Below are positions 37,358 to 45,872 of a stretch of 64,000 bases of DNA, piece by piece. Under the pieces are notes generated by a model, which saw only the letters and a program-made list of their open reading frames with translations, did not search any database and had not been told where the DNA came from. The translations under genes were made by a program, and so were the position numbers. The first letter of the stretch is position 1. Each line of letters opens with the position of its first letter. Origin of the DNA: Tolypothrix sp. PCC 7712 (GTDB taxonomy: Bacteria > Cyanobacteriota > Cyanobacteriia > Cyanobacteriales > Nostocaceae); assembly GCF_025860405.1 (NCBI RefSeq), contig NZ_CP063785.1:3596001-3660000 (forward strand), read 5' to 3'.

Positions 37358-39460
37358 ATGTCTTCTATATTATTTTCTAAATATCGTAAGTCACATATTC
37401 TACCAGCAGCACAGGTTGCAAAGGTTGATCGACCATCTTCTTTAGTAGAACTGGGACTGTTGAAAGTTTTTCGTTCATCTATATTATGTTTTAGCGTTGG
37501 GATCGGAGTAGCTTGTATCACTTTTTTAGGAACAAGCCTGAGCAGTGTGATTGCTCAAGTCCCACCTGTGGCTGATACAGCAACTTCGCAGGCGAATGTA
37601 CTCTATGTCAATCCTAGTAGTGGAAATGACCAAGAGGGCAATGGTACTGAAAGCGCTCCTTGGAAAACCATTACCCAAGCATTGCAAAAAGCTTCTGCTA
37701 ATACCGTGATTATGCTCTCTGCAGGTACTTACAGTGCAGAAACAGGAGAAGCATTTCCCTTGATTTTACGTCCAGGTATTTCCATTCAAGGGGATACGAA
37801 CAATCAAGGTAGAGGCGTAATTATTCAGGGAGGTGGTGAATACCTCAGCAAGAGTTTAGGCAGTCAAAATATCAGTATAATTGCGAGTAGCCAAGTAAAT
37901 TTAAGTGGCGTAACAATAACAAACCCCAACCGTCGTGGTTATGGATTGTGGATTGAATCTAGTAACCCTGTAGTTTCACAAAATACATTTACAGGTAATA
38001 CCCAAGATGGGGTATTTGTGACTGGCAATGCTGCACCAACTATTAGCCAGAATAACTTTGAGGGTAATGGTGCCAATGGGATCACCATTGCAGGTAGTTC
38101 CCAAGCTCAAGTTAAGGAAAATACTTTTCAACAAACAGGCTTTGGGATTAATATCGCCCAAAACGCCGCGCCGACAATTGTAAATAATCAAATTCAAAAT
38201 AATAGAGCCGGAATCATCATCCAAGCTAACGCCCACCCCATTTTGCGGAATAACATTATTGAGGGCAATAAAGAGGATGGTATAGTGGCGATCGCCCAAG
38301 CAATGCCAGATTTAGGCACTGATGCCGAAGCTGGTGGCAATCAATTCCGCAACAATGCTCGCTACGACATTAACGCCAGTGCTGCAAAACAAGTAATAGC
38401 TGCTTTTGGTAATACTCTTACCAACAGTCGCGTTGCAGGTAAGGTAGATTTACAAGCTCCCAGAACATTAGTAGCTCGAAATGTGCCAACTGCTGAAGGC
38501 GGGCCGGAAATTGCACCTACCAATGGCGAAATCACCTTCTCTGCTCCTGGTGCGGCAGATACTCCCAACGAGGTAACCGTACCAACTGCTCCCAACAGCA
38601 ATTCTGCCAATAACATGAGGGTTGGTAAATTGAATCCTCAACTATTGCCCCTGTTACCAGCTAATACATCTCGCCTGCTTCCCAAGCCGAATCCACAACC
38701 AGCAACAACAGCAACAACTCCCTCACCTGTTCCCGGCTTTCCTGTTCCTAGCAGCTTGGCAGGTACAGCCGCTACCCAAAGGGCAAGTGTACCCCCTGCA
38801 CCAGCAACTTCTGCTGATACACCACAGTTAAATTACGTGCAGATTAATCCCAGTGCGATCGAGTTTACAGCACCCCAATCCCCATTCGATCCCCAAGCAC
38901 AGCCAGCCACACCCAGAAATACCAGAGCCAAAAAGCCCCCAGCACCATCAAATCTTTTGCCTGTACCTAATTCCAATATTCCCATAGGCAATACGCGCAA
39001 TATGCGGAGAGTGCCAGTACCACAAGGTAATCCAGCCGTAAACTATAACAATAACTCGCCTAATACTGTGGCTCCAATGGGTAATCCATTGCCCAATCCT
39101 GTGGCTCCCATGAATACCCCATTGCCTAACGCTGTTCCGCAAATGGATAACAGTCCACTACCAAATACTGTTGCTCCCACAAATAACAGCCCATTACCTG
39201 CGGGTATCAGTCCCATGAGTAACACCCCATTACCGAATAATGGTATCCCAATGGGCGCACGTTACCGCGTACTAGTGGAAGTAGCAACTCAAAAGGACAT
39301 GGAATTCGTACAGTCCCTTGTTCCGACTGCCTTTTTCACAGTCTCCCAAGGACGCAACCTCATGCAAGCTGGAGTATTTAGCAATCGCTATAACGCCGAC
39401 ACCATGCTAAAAACACTCAATAGCAATGGGTTGAGGGCAGTTATTGAAGTGTTAAATTGA
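37358..39460 (+). CDS. Exported DUF1565 right-handed beta-helix protein with proline/asparagine repeat tail
   Basis: A 700-residue protein. A hydrophobic export segment lies at about residues 43-68, cut after VIAQ. DUF1565/pectate-lyase-like opening follows: VLYVNPSSGNDQEGNGTESAPWKTITQAL and AGTYSAETGEAFPLIL. Parallel beta-helix rungs cover about 150-345, with NTFTGNTQDGVFV, NNFEGNGANGITI and NNIIEGNKEDGIV. The region about 380-630 is Pro/Ala/Asn-rich and ends in about five degenerate 15-residue units built on PLPNxVAPMxN. The last 70 residues (RYRVLVEVATQKDMEFVQSL to GLRAVIEVLN) resemble a SPOR-like peptidoglycan-binding fold. Probable cell-surface or cell-wall protein; ligand unknown. Confidence 0.83.
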   Translation: MSSILFSKYRKSHILPAAQVAKVDRPSSLVELGLLKVFRSSILCFSVGIGVACITFLGTSLSSVIAQVPPVADTATSQANVLYVNPSSGNDQEGNGTESAPWKTITQALQKASANTVIMLSAGTYSAETGEAFPLILRPGISIQGDTNNQGRGVIIQGGGEYLSKSLGSQNISIIASSQVNLSGVTITNPNRRGYGLWIESSNPVVSQNTFTGNTQDGVFVTGNAAPTISQNNFEGNGANGITIAGSSQAQVKENTFQQTGFGINIAQNAAPTIVNNQIQNNRAGIIIQANAHPILRNNIIEGNKEDGIVAIAQAMPDLGTDAEAGGNQFRNNARYDINASAAKQVIAAFGNTLTNSRVAGKVDLQAPRTLVARNVPTAEGGPEIAPTNGEITFSAPGAADTPNEVTVPTAPNSNSANNMRVGKLNPQLLPLLPANTSRLLPKPNPQPATTATTPSPVPGFPVPSSLAGTAATQRASVPPAPATSADTPQLNYVQINPSAIEFTAPQSPFDPQAQPATPRNTRAKKPPAPSNLLPVPNSNIPIGNTRNMRRVPVPQGNPAVNYNNNSPNTVAPMGNPLPNPVAPMNTPLPNAVPQMDNSPLPNTVAPTNNSPLPAGISPMSNTPLPNNGIPMGARYRVLVEVATQKDMEFVQSLVPTAFFTVSQGRNLMQAGVFSNRYNADTMLKTLNSNGLRAVIEVLN

Positions 39461-39642
39461 TGGGCATGGGGTAATTGGTAATCGGTAATTGGTAATTGGT
39501 AATTGGTAAAAGTAATTTCTCCTTGTCCCCAGTCCCCAGTCCCCATTACCCCTTATCCCCAGAGGGGGCCCCGAGTTCCCCAATCCCCAGTACCCAGTCC
39601 CCAGTCCCCAGTACCCAGTCCCCAGTCCCCAATACCCAATCC
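39461..39642. repeat. Dense STRR cluster
   Basis: GGTAATT heptamers (39471-39509) are followed by many CCCAGTC/CCCAGTA heptamers (about 39526-39640) that run up to the stop codon of the next leftward gene. Confidence 0.85.
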
Positions 39643-40605
39643 CTATTCCCTCCCCAAATTACCTTGCAACCCACCAGTGTGGATTAACAATAAACGCCTA
39701 CCTGGGGGGAAAAATCCTTGCTTGAGTAAATCCATTACGCCATAAAACATTTTGGCGGTGTAGACATAATCAAGGGGTATGCTGTGTTCTTGGGTGAACT
39801 GCTGGGCAAATAGTAATAGTTCATCGTTCACCTTGGCATAGCCACCCATGTGGTAATTACATATTAGTTCCCAGGATGCGATCGCGTTTTTGGTTTCAGG
39901 TAAACCAGAGGCGCGATAATTTTTGAGGAAACTATCTATTTCCTCAGCCAGAAATTCCCCATTTTTCAGCACAGGAAACCCAATAACACGCTGTCCTGGT
40001 TGCAGTGACAGTACAATTCCTGCCAAAGTACTGCCCGTACCACAAGCCACGCATACAGTATCAAATTGTCGCTTCCAAGATTCCCCTTGTCCCCTTGTCC
40101 CCTTCTTTCCGTCATCCCCCGATAATATTTCCATACACCCCCGCACACCGTTCAAATTCCCGCCACCTTCGGGAATAATGAACACTTCACCAAAGCGTTC
40201 TTTTAATTCTGCTTGCAGTTCTGCTGTATATCGCTGTCGGTATTTCTGACGGTCAATGTAGAGAATTTGCATACCTTGCTGAACCGCAAAACTCAGTGTA
40301 GGGTTCAAGGGTAAATGCTCTTCCCCCCGAATCACACCAATAGTGCGAAACCCAAAAAGATTTCCCGCCGCCGCAGTAGCATAGATGTGATTAGAATAAG
40401 CTCCACCAAAGGTCAGCAACGTCGTAAAATTTTTCTGTCTAGCCTCCAACAGGTTGTACTTCAACTTAAACCACTTATTACCATTCACCGATGGATGCAT
40501 AACATCGAGGCGTAGCACAGACAAATCAACACCAGCTTGTCGAGCAATTGCACTGTCAATCGTTTGTATGGTAGGAGGTTGTGCGAATGAAAAGATTTCT
40601 TCCAC
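39643..40605 (-). CDS. PLP-dependent ACC deaminase / D-cysteine desulfhydrase family protein
   Basis: A fold-type II PLP enzyme, about 320 residues. The PLP-lysine block is HPSVNGNKWFKLKYNL. The glycine-rich cofactor loop is LTFGGAYSNHIYATAAAG; ACGTGSTLAGI is the phosphate-binding loop. The C-terminal HTGGLQGN is characteristic of this family. Activity may be 1-aminocyclopropane-1-carboxylate deamination or D-cysteine desulfhydration; sequence alone does not settle it. Start is uncertain: GTG 40605 gives MEEIFSFAQPP, while a TTG at 40644 lies inside a GGTAATT array and would add 13 residues. The stop codon also lies beside an STRR, so both gene ends touch repeats. Confidence 0.85.
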   Translation of the reverse strand: MEEIFSFAQPPTIQTIDSAIARQAGVDLSVLRLDVMHPSVNGNKWFKLKYNLLEARQKNFTTLLTFGGAYSNHIYATAAAGNLFGFRTIGVIRGEEHLPLNPTLSFAVQQGMQILYIDRQKYRQRYTAELQAELKERFGEVFIIPEGGGNLNGVRGCMEILSGDDGKKGTRGQGESWKRQFDTVCVACGTGSTLAGIVLSLQPGQRVIGFPVLKNGEFLAEEIDSFLKNYRASGLPETKNAIASWELICNYHMGGYAKVNDELLLFAQQFTQEHSIPLDYVYTAKMFYGVMDLLKQGFFPPGRRLLLIHTGGLQGNLGRE

Positions 40606-40640
40606 GATGAATGAAGGGGATGAGGTAGACAAATATAAAA

Positions 40641-40679
40641 CCAATTACCAATTACCAATTACCAATTACCAATTACCAA
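40641..40679. repeat. ATTACCA heptamer array
   Basis: Five near-perfect tandem copies lie between two divergent genes, so the repeat occupies their shared promoter region. Confidence 0.85.
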
Positions 40680-40689
40680 ATAAAATTTT

Positions 40690-41244
40690 ATGGCTAAACT
40701 ATTTGACTGCATCACTGACGAATTACAAGAATTTATTGCTACCCAACATCTGTTTTTTGTAGGTAGTGCGCCTTTGAGTCCTACAGGACACGTTAACTTG
40801 TCCCCCAAAGGGCTAGAGAGTTTCCGCATTCTTTCGCCTAACCGTGTAGGGTATTTAGATTTGACTGGTAGTGGTAACGAAACCTCAGCCCATCTACAAG
40901 AAAATGGGCGAATTACTTTTCTGTTTTGCGCTTTTCAAGAACCTCCAAAAATTTTGCGCTTGTATGGGCAAGGGTATGTAATTTTACCAGGTTCTCCAGA
41001 GTGGGATGCTTTTGCCCCTCTATTTCCTGCCTTACCTGGAGTTCGTCAAATTATCATCGCTGATATTGAACGGGTGCAAACTTCTTGTGGCTTAGGCGTA
41101 CCACTTTATGAATATCAAGACCAGCGCCAGAGTTTAGTTAATTGGGCAATTAAAAAAGGCGAACAAGGAGTTCAAGAATATCAACAGCAGAAAAATCTGA
41201 TGAGTATTGATGGTTTACCTACTCCACTGAGCAATTTACCTTAA
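40690..41244 (+). CDS. Pyridoxamine 5'-phosphate oxidase family (PPOX) protein
   Basis: A 184-residue split-barrel flavin-binding type protein. The N-terminus MAKLFDCITDELQEFIATQH, followed by LFFVGSAPLSPTGHVNLSPKGLESF, matches the PPOX subfamily widespread in cyanobacteria. YLDLTGSGNETSAHLQENGRITFLFCAF is the core strand pair. It is unlikely to be the biosynthetic PdxH, which is longer in its C-terminal motif; substrate unknown. It probably starts a short rightward run with the GNAT and methyltransferase genes. Confidence 0.86.
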   Translation: MAKLFDCITDELQEFIATQHLFFVGSAPLSPTGHVNLSPKGLESFRILSPNRVGYLDLTGSGNETSAHLQENGRITFLFCAFQEPPKILRLYGQGYVILPGSPEWDAFAPLFPALPGVRQIIIADIERVQTSCGLGVPLYEYQDQRQSLVNWAIKKGEQGVQEYQQQKNLMSIDGLPTPLSNLP

Positions 41245-41293
41245 GTTTGCTACAGGGGGTAATAGATAAATTGTGCGTTCACAGGATTTGAAG

Positions 41294-41818
41294 ATGGATT
41301 ATGTAATTAGCCCAATTACTCCAGAAGATGAGCCTTTTTTGTGGCGGATGCTGTATGAAGCAGCGCATTTATCAGAAGAAGGCAATTTAACAATGGAAGA
41401 TTTGATGAATAATCCAGAGTTAGCAAAATATGTGAAAAATTGGGATTATGAAAAAGATACGGGTTATGTTGCTAGCTTGTTACCCAGCTATCAACAAGTA
41501 GGGGCTGCATGGTTGCGGTTATTGACAGAGGAAAATAAGGGATATGGATATGTTAATAACGAAACTCCCGAACTTGCGATCGCAGTTCTCCCCGAATATA
41601 GAAATCATGGCATAGGTACGCAGTTACTCCATCATTTATTAGCGATCGCACCAGCCTATTACCCATCAATATCACTCAGCATTAGAAGCTCAAATCCCGC
41701 TTTACATTTATATCAAAGATTGGGCTGGCAAGTAGTTGAGGGAACTGAAATCATCAACCGCGTAGGTGGTACTTCTTTCATTATGAAAATTGATTTTGCA
41801 AAATCAAATCTCACCTAG
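41294..41818 (+). CDS. GNAT family N-acetyltransferase
   Basis: About 174 residues from ATG 41294; a GTG at 41273 would add seven poorly supported residues. The acetyl-CoA loop is visible as ELAIAVLPEYRNHGIGTQLLHHLL (motif A, pattern RxxGxG/A). It is followed by ISLSIRSSNPALHLYQRLGWQVV (motif B). The opening YVISPITPEDEPFLWRMLYEAAH is common in this subgroup. The amine substrate cannot be inferred. It follows the PPOX gene after 49 bp on the same strand. Confidence 0.86.
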   Translation: MDYVISPITPEDEPFLWRMLYEAAHLSEEGNLTMEDLMNNPELAKYVKNWDYEKDTGYVASLLPSYQQVGAAWLRLLTEENKGYGYVNNETPELAIAVLPEYRNHGIGTQLLHHLLAIAPAYYPSISLSIRSSNPALHLYQRLGWQVVEGTEIINRVGGTSFIMKIDFAKSNLT

Positions 41819-41859
41819 AATTAATTCACAACATAAGTACTTTATTTTTTACATTAATC

Positions 41860-42537
41860 ATGAGTGAGCTCCTAAATCAAAAAATTCAACGAGATTTTGA
41901 TAGGCTAGCTTTACTTCCGCCTTTGGCATGGAATCATAACAATCACTATCACAGTTTCTTAGTTCAGCAATTACCGCCAAACTGTAAAAATATTCTAGAT
42001 ATCGGCTGTGGTACAGGTGTGTTTTCTCGCTTATTAGCGCAACGTGCCGAGGAAGTAATTGCTGTAGACTTTTCTGCAAAAATGATTGAAGTCGCTCAAC
42101 AACAGTCTCAATGTTACACAAATATAAAGTATCAAGTTGCTGATATATTGCAATGGCAATTTCCAGTGGAATATTTTGATGCGATCGCTTCAATTGCGAC
42201 AGTGCATCATTTACCATTAGATGTCTTATTGCCTAAAATTAAGTCTGCGCTCAAACCTGGTGGTAAGCTGTTAATTTTAGACCTAGTAGAAGCAAAAGGG
42301 ATAGAAGACATATTGCCCAATCTAATTGCTTTACCATTAAATTGGACATTGCATCTGTGGAAGAACAAACGCCTCAGACCTACACCAGAAGCAATAGCAG
42401 CATGGCGAGAACATGGTAGCACAGATAAATATCTCACGCGATCGCAAGCTCAACAAATTTACTCACAATACCTTACAGGATCGAAAGTCAGAAAGCATTT
42501 ATTTTGGCGTTATTCAGTGGTGTGGGAAAAATTGTAA
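41860..42537 (+). CDS. Class I SAM-dependent methyltransferase
   Basis: A 225-residue Rossmann methyltransferase. Motif I is ILDIGCGTGVFSRLLAQ (residues about 44-60), motif II ends in VIAVDFSAKMIEVA, the post-motif region is FDAIASIATVHHLPLD, and LKPGGKLLILDLVEA is motif III. It resembles UbiE/COQ5-like small-molecule methyltransferases but has no feature fixing the substrate. Starts 41 bp after the GNAT stop, so co-transcription is likely. Confidence 0.86.
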   Translation: MSELLNQKIQRDFDRLALLPPLAWNHNNHYHSFLVQQLPPNCKNILDIGCGTGVFSRLLAQRAEEVIAVDFSAKMIEVAQQQSQCYTNIKYQVADILQWQFPVEYFDAIASIATVHHLPLDVLLPKIKSALKPGGKLLILDLVEAKGIEDILPNLIALPLNWTLHLWKNKRLRPTPEAIAAWREHGSTDKYLTRSQAQQIYSQYLTGSKVRKHLFWRYSVVWEKL

Positions 42538-42540
42538 TAG

Positions 42541-42612
42541 GGGTTTGGTAATGGGTAATTGGTAATTAATAATGAGAATTTTTCTTCTGTTTCCTCTGCT
42601 GTTACCTAATCC
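42541..42612. repeat. STRR between convergent genes
   Basis: GGTAATG/GGTAATT units followed by CCCCAGT units fill most of the 88-bp convergent spacer. Confidence 0.7.
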
Positions 42613-42625
42613 CCAGTCCCCAACC

Positions 42626-43855
42626 TTACACTTTATCCTTCGCTGGCGGTACAATGCCAAATTTATGTAAACTCTCGTCAATTTCTTGAAGAGTTTTAAA
42701 ATCATCTGGTGGTAAGGGATAACTGTTAGTGTTCAATAAACCTGCACTTATTGGCTGCTTTTCTAGAAATGAGAATGCTTGGCGAAATTGATGCGGTTGC
42801 GCTTTAATTGGCGCATCAAAATGGCAAGGAATAATCCATTCAAAATTCCAACTTGCTACTTTATCAGCCCAGTCAATAGTTTCTTGGGGTGCGCGGTTGA
42901 GAATGAGAGTTTGTAAAATTGGCGCGACAAATAAACGTCCATCGCCTCTGAGGGCATCAAATGAACGTTGCCAATTAGCTTGCCATTGGAATGGATATAA
43001 GCCGAAATAAGCTTTTTTAGAACGTTCTGGGGCTTTGGTAGCATCACGCAATACTTCACCTAATCCAGGGATATCCAACACGCTGGGGCGAAAATACAAT
43101 GCAAATAGCGCAATCCGTTGCCATCCTTTACGGCGGTTTGCTTGATTATCTGCAACGATGTCACCTGCATGATCTTTAGCATGGAATAACAAGGGATATG
43201 AGTCTAATTGCACGATCGCAGGTGGTTCTTCTGGAACAGATATTACCGCATCTGTGACTAATAAACTGCGCGATCGCTTGTGGAAAAATGCTACTTCTGC
43301 AAACCTACCAGGGCCTAATTCTATGGGGCCAAGGATCGCATAGTCAAACTCTTCAGCAAAAGGTGTATTTTTGCTGTCTGCGGGAAGGATTTGAGTGCGT
43401 TTGCGGGGTAACCCCAGCCAACTCAGTGGCAAATTCAACGGAAAACTCCACTGGCTAGGAGCAACAAAAACCTGTGCTTGCGGAAAGAATCTCGCGAAGG
43501 GGCCGACGAAAACCTTGTGTTCTAATCCTGAGATAGTTGGCAAAATAATATACTTAACATCACCATGTTCTGACACCAACTCATTGAGTAATCGGATACA
43601 CTCTGAAGTTGGTGCTACGGGAGCATATACCAACAGACCGCCAGCTTTTAGCTTCACAACAGTCATGCGAATGGGCACAACAACATAGAAAATGCCCTGC
43701 ATTTGGTCAAAAGTCCAGATTGTATCTTTGATTACTTCTTTACGAATGGTTCGCCGTTCCCCGTATGGGTAGAGTGGCAAAGTAAACCAGAAAAACCACG
43801 AAAAGTCCTGCGGATGAATTAGTTCTGCGCTTCCAGCACGTTCATCATGAGCCAC
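42626..43855 (-). CDS. DUF4336 domain-containing protein
   Basis: A 409-residue protein matching DUF4336, a family frequent in cyanobacteria and plants and thought to have a metallo-beta-lactamase-like fold. Visible blocks: FSWFFWFTLPLYPYGERRTIRKEV, TIWTFDQMQGIFYVVVPIRMTVVKL, LVYAPVAPTSECIRLLNELV, PTISGLEHKVFVGPFARFFP and FEWIIPCHFDAP. The usual HxHxDH metal motif is not complete, so enzymatic activity is doubtful. A leftward single gene, convergent with the methyltransferase gene. Confidence 0.86.
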   Translation of the reverse strand: MAHDERAGSAELIHPQDFSWFFWFTLPLYPYGERRTIRKEVIKDTIWTFDQMQGIFYVVVPIRMTVVKLKAGGLLVYAPVAPTSECIRLLNELVSEHGDVKYIILPTISGLEHKVFVGPFARFFPQAQVFVAPSQWSFPLNLPLSWLGLPRKRTQILPADSKNTPFAEEFDYAILGPIELGPGRFAEVAFFHKRSRSLLVTDAVISVPEEPPAIVQLDSYPLLFHAKDHAGDIVADNQANRRKGWQRIALFALYFRPSVLDIPGLGEVLRDATKAPERSKKAYFGLYPFQWQANWQRSFDALRGDGRLFVAPILQTLILNRAPQETIDWADKVASWNFEWIIPCHFDAPIKAQPHQFRQAFSFLEKQPISAGLLNTNSYPLPPDDFKTLQEIDESLHKFGIVPPAKDKV

Positions 43856-44375
43856 TTTGCGACCCTCCCCTGAATTGCCAATGCTTTATTTGCCTTCCAG
43901 ATGATGGAGTTTAGCAAATTGTTGTCCCCATTACATAGTTTTCATCAAAATTCTTGTTTTAAGGGTCACGTCGCTGCGCTCCGAATTCAAAATTCAAAAT
44001 TCAAAATTCAAAATTCAAAATTAAAGACCCCACGGATAAATCCGGGGGCTTGTATCCTTTTTTATTCGATCAAGGGTTGCAACAAAGCGATTTATCGCGT
44101 CTCTACTTAAAAGTCAAAAGAATTTTTTTCTTCTTATCCTATAAGAACAGCCAACAGATCATCGGATAAATTCCAATTACCCATGACCTAAGTCTTAGGC
44201 ATTTTTAACCACAGCCTTGTTTAAGAATTGAGAAGAGTAATTATCGGATTTTTATTTAAAAATATCTTTGCTTAAAGTTAACAATACTTTAGAAATAGTA
44301 AAGCTTAACTCTTAAAGTAGAGGAGCTATGTACCTATAAATACATATACTACGATTACCAAGCAATAATTTTGTA
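43856..44375. other. Gene-poor spacer, left part, with IS200/IS605-like end and repeats
   Basis: Contains an ATTCAAA heptamer array (43984-44024), the hairpin at 44028-44057, and a degenerate GCGAT...ATCGCGTCTC motif (about 44080-44103). No coding frame is convincing. Confidence 0.55.
43962..44062 (-). mobile_element. Solo IS200/IS605-like end plus ATTCAAA array
   Basis: Read leftwards: GGATACAAGCCC, hairpin CCCCCGGAT...ATCCGTGGGG, TTTAATTTTGAATTTTG heptamers, GAATTCGGAGCG, then GACGTGACC. The same order (AATAAAAAGGATACAAGCCC, TTTAATTTTGAATTTTGAAT, TCGGAGCG, GACGTGAC) recurs at 62225-62326. The subterminal imperfect hairpin next to GGATACAAGCC is what IS200/IS605 elements carry; no transposase is left here. 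Confidence 0.6.
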
Positions 44376-44411
44376 AGCCCCTAGTCTTAGACCTGCTAGG
44401 AGCTTTTTCTT
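44376..44411 (+). terminator. Terminator-like hairpin in a gene-free region
   Basis: AGCCCCTAG pairs with CTAGGAGCT (one mismatch), followed by TTTTTCTT. There is no protein gene upstream on the plus strand for 1.8 kb. It could end a small RNA starting around 44280-44320. Confidence 0.45.
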
Positions 44412-44435
44412 AAAATTTTTAACTACTCAATTAAA

Positions 44436-44549
44436 GATATAGCACTTTTGCAGTAAGTGAGGTACATCATGAGTAATGAGTAGGAAATTTACTATTACTC
44501 ACTACTTATTACTCATTACTCATTACTTATCGAATCTGCTGTATATATC
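44436..44549. repeat. ACTCATT-type palindromic repeat element, copy 2 (uninterrupted)
   Basis: Homologue of 13177-13508 in reverse orientation: AGCACTTTTGCAGTAAGTGA, GGTACATCATGAGTAATGAG, TAGGAAATTTACTATTACTC, then ATCGAATCTGCTGT. It lacks the MITE and so shows the empty target GGAAATTTAC (44483-44492). Confidence 0.8.
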
Positions 44550-44682
44550 AAAAGTAGTAGGAGCTTTGTAATTAATCTTCAGGTAGATGAATAGTTGATT
44601 CCCAAGGCAGATTCAAGATGAGGGGAGAAATTGATATTGTTTAATTGTCAAAGAAAAACGTTACTTAATCAACGTCGGAACA

Positions 44683-44952
44683 ATGAACATAATTGCTTGG
44701 ATTGTTTTAGGTCTAATTGCTGGTGCGATCGCGAAGGCTATCTATCCAGGTCATCAGGGTGGTGGAATCCTCGGAACCATACTGCTAGGAATCATCGGTG
44801 CTTTTATTGGCGGTAGTTTAGGTGTATTCTTTACTACGGGGACGCTTGCCTTAACGGCTCCGACTCTTAGCATTACTGGTATCATCGTCGCTGTGATTGG
44901 CGCACTTATCGCTGTTTTCCTGTGGAACTTATTGAACCGTAGTGCTGTCTAG
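44683..44952 (+). CDS. GlsB/YeaQ/YmgE family stress-response membrane protein
   Basis: An 89-residue, almost entirely hydrophobic protein with three membrane segments: about residues 2-20, 27-49 and 60-84. The family phrase is IIAWIVLGLIAGAIAKAIYPGHQGGGILGTILLGIIGA, with the conserved Gly-rich turn. Often called transglycosylase-associated protein; it is induced by stress in other bacteria, but the mechanism is unknown. A hairpin 93 bp downstream (45045-45072) may have been its terminator before a MITE landed beside it. Confidence 0.9.
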   Translation: MNIIAWIVLGLIAGAIAKAIYPGHQGGGILGTILLGIIGAFIGGSLGVFFTTGTLALTAPTLSITGIIVAVIGALIAVFLWNLLNRSAV

Positions 44953-45044
44953 AATCGTAGGGTATTAATTGATAATTCTTTATTAGTAAAGTTCAGGGAG
45001 CTTTTGTAGATATTATTTATCCCTGAAATTAAATGGAAATATAT

Positions 45045-45072
45045 AGCACCTGCCTGAAGTGAGGTAGGTGCT
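45045..45072 (+). terminator. Hairpin downstream of the GlsB-like gene
   Basis: AGCACCTGCCT pairs with AGGTAGGTGCT (11 bp, one G-T pair). The natural 3' flank ATTATTATTTGA is now displaced by the MITE to 45209 onward. Confidence 0.5.
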
Positions 45073-45212
45073 ATTATAATACTGCTCGGTTAAGAATTTT
45101 CAACTCGGAATTTGGTTTGGGGAAAAGGTGAAAGGGGAAGGGTTAAATGTTTTTTCTTGCCCCTTTTACCCTTCCCCTTTTCCCCTTAACCGATAAGTAT
45201 TGGGTGCTATTA
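45067..45212 (-). mobile_element. MITE copy 3 with exact 10-bp target duplication
   Basis: Element 45077-45202 (126 bp), inverted relative to copies 1 and 2: left end TAATACTGCTCGGTTAAG, right end reverse-complemented CAATACTTATCGGTTAAG. The flanks 45067-45076 and 45203-45212 are both GGTGCTATTA. It has no coding capacity. Confidence 0.85.
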
Positions 45213-45524
45213 TTATTTGATATTTACCGATATTCTAAACCCCAAGATATCGAGTAGCACCAACAGATTATAAATCTCAGCGCCACCAGTTTCTAACAAC
45301 ATCTTGTTTAGTTGTTCCCAGGTTATTTGTGCTTGTTCTGAAAGATTGTTCATTCTTAGCCTGGCATCAATGATATCTTTCAGTGCTGATGATAGCAGTT
45401 CTTTTTCAGGATTTTCAGCCTCTAATATTGCTTCAATATATGCAGCAGCCTCCTCAGGTTCTTGAAGAGATTCGATCAGGTATTCTTGATAGCTATCACT
45501 TGTCCGCATTTTCACTCTCTTCAT
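45213..45524 (-). CDS. Antitoxin of a RelE/ParE-type pair (HigA-like)
   Basis: About 103 residues from ATG 45524; a second ATG at 45509 is equally good. The phrase SYQEYLIESLQEPEEAAAYIEAILE at the N-terminus and EIYNLLVLLDILGFRISV at the C-terminus match the antidote proteins that accompany TIGR02683 toxins. Such proteins carry a DNA-binding helix-turn-helix here around residues 65-95. The gene overlaps the 3' end of the toxin gene, so the two are translationally coupled, toxin first. The longer frame starting at 45602 is not believed because it runs far into the toxin. Confidence 0.78.
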   Translation of the reverse strand: MKRVKMRTSDSYQEYLIESLQEPEEAAAYIEAILEAENPEKELLSSALKDIIDARLRMNNLSEQAQITWEQLNKMLLETGGAEIYNLLVLLDILGFRISVNIK

Positions 45525-45840
45525 ATTCTGACCAATACTCCTGCGCCTTTTGAATATCTTGTTCTTGAGTACTTTTATCTCCACCCAGAAGAAGAAGCAC
45601 AATCGTTGAGCCTATTTGACCAAAGTACACTCGATAGCCAGGCCCATAATCAATCCTGAGTTCAAAAACACCGCTTCCAACTGATTTATAATCTCCTAAA
45701 TTTCCCAGACCGACTCGTTTTAGCCTCTCTTTGATTTTAGCCTTAGCTCTCCTATCTCGCAGAGATTCAAGCCAGTCTGTAAAGGGAATTTTGCCATCTG
45801 GTGCTATGTAGCGTCTAATCTCTCTTGGTTGTACTTCCAT
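45496..45840 (-). CDS. Type II toxin, RelE/ParE family (HigB-like addiction module killer)
   Basis: A 114-residue protein. Family marks are the opening RRYIAPDGKIPFTDWLESLRDRRAKAKIKERLKRVGLGNLGDYK (given here only as recognition), then GVFELRIDYGPGYRVYF and LLLLGGDKSTQEQDIQKAQEYW. It is probably a ribosome-dependent mRNA interferase or related toxin, neutralised by the overlapping downstream antitoxin. First gene of the two-gene leftward operon; it lies 32 bp downstream of the Rieske oxygenase start. Confidence 0.86.
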   Translation of the reverse strand: MEVQPREIRRYIAPDGKIPFTDWLESLRDRRAKAKIKERLKRVGLGNLGDYKSVGSGVFELRIDYGPGYRVYFGQIGSTIVLLLLGGDKSTQEQDIQKAQEYWSEYEESENADK

Positions 45841-45872
45841 GATTTCATTTTCATTAGTCAGCGCTTGAGAAA

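Noticed and set aside
39496..39745. Two overlapping Pro/Ser-rich frames
   Set aside because: Translation of CCCAGTC heptamers and of the antisense of the PLP enzyme gene.
45525..45602. Longer N-terminus for the antitoxin
   Set aside because: Would overlap the toxin gene by over 100 bp and begin with a non-family basic/aromatic stretch; ATG 45524 or 45509 fits the family.
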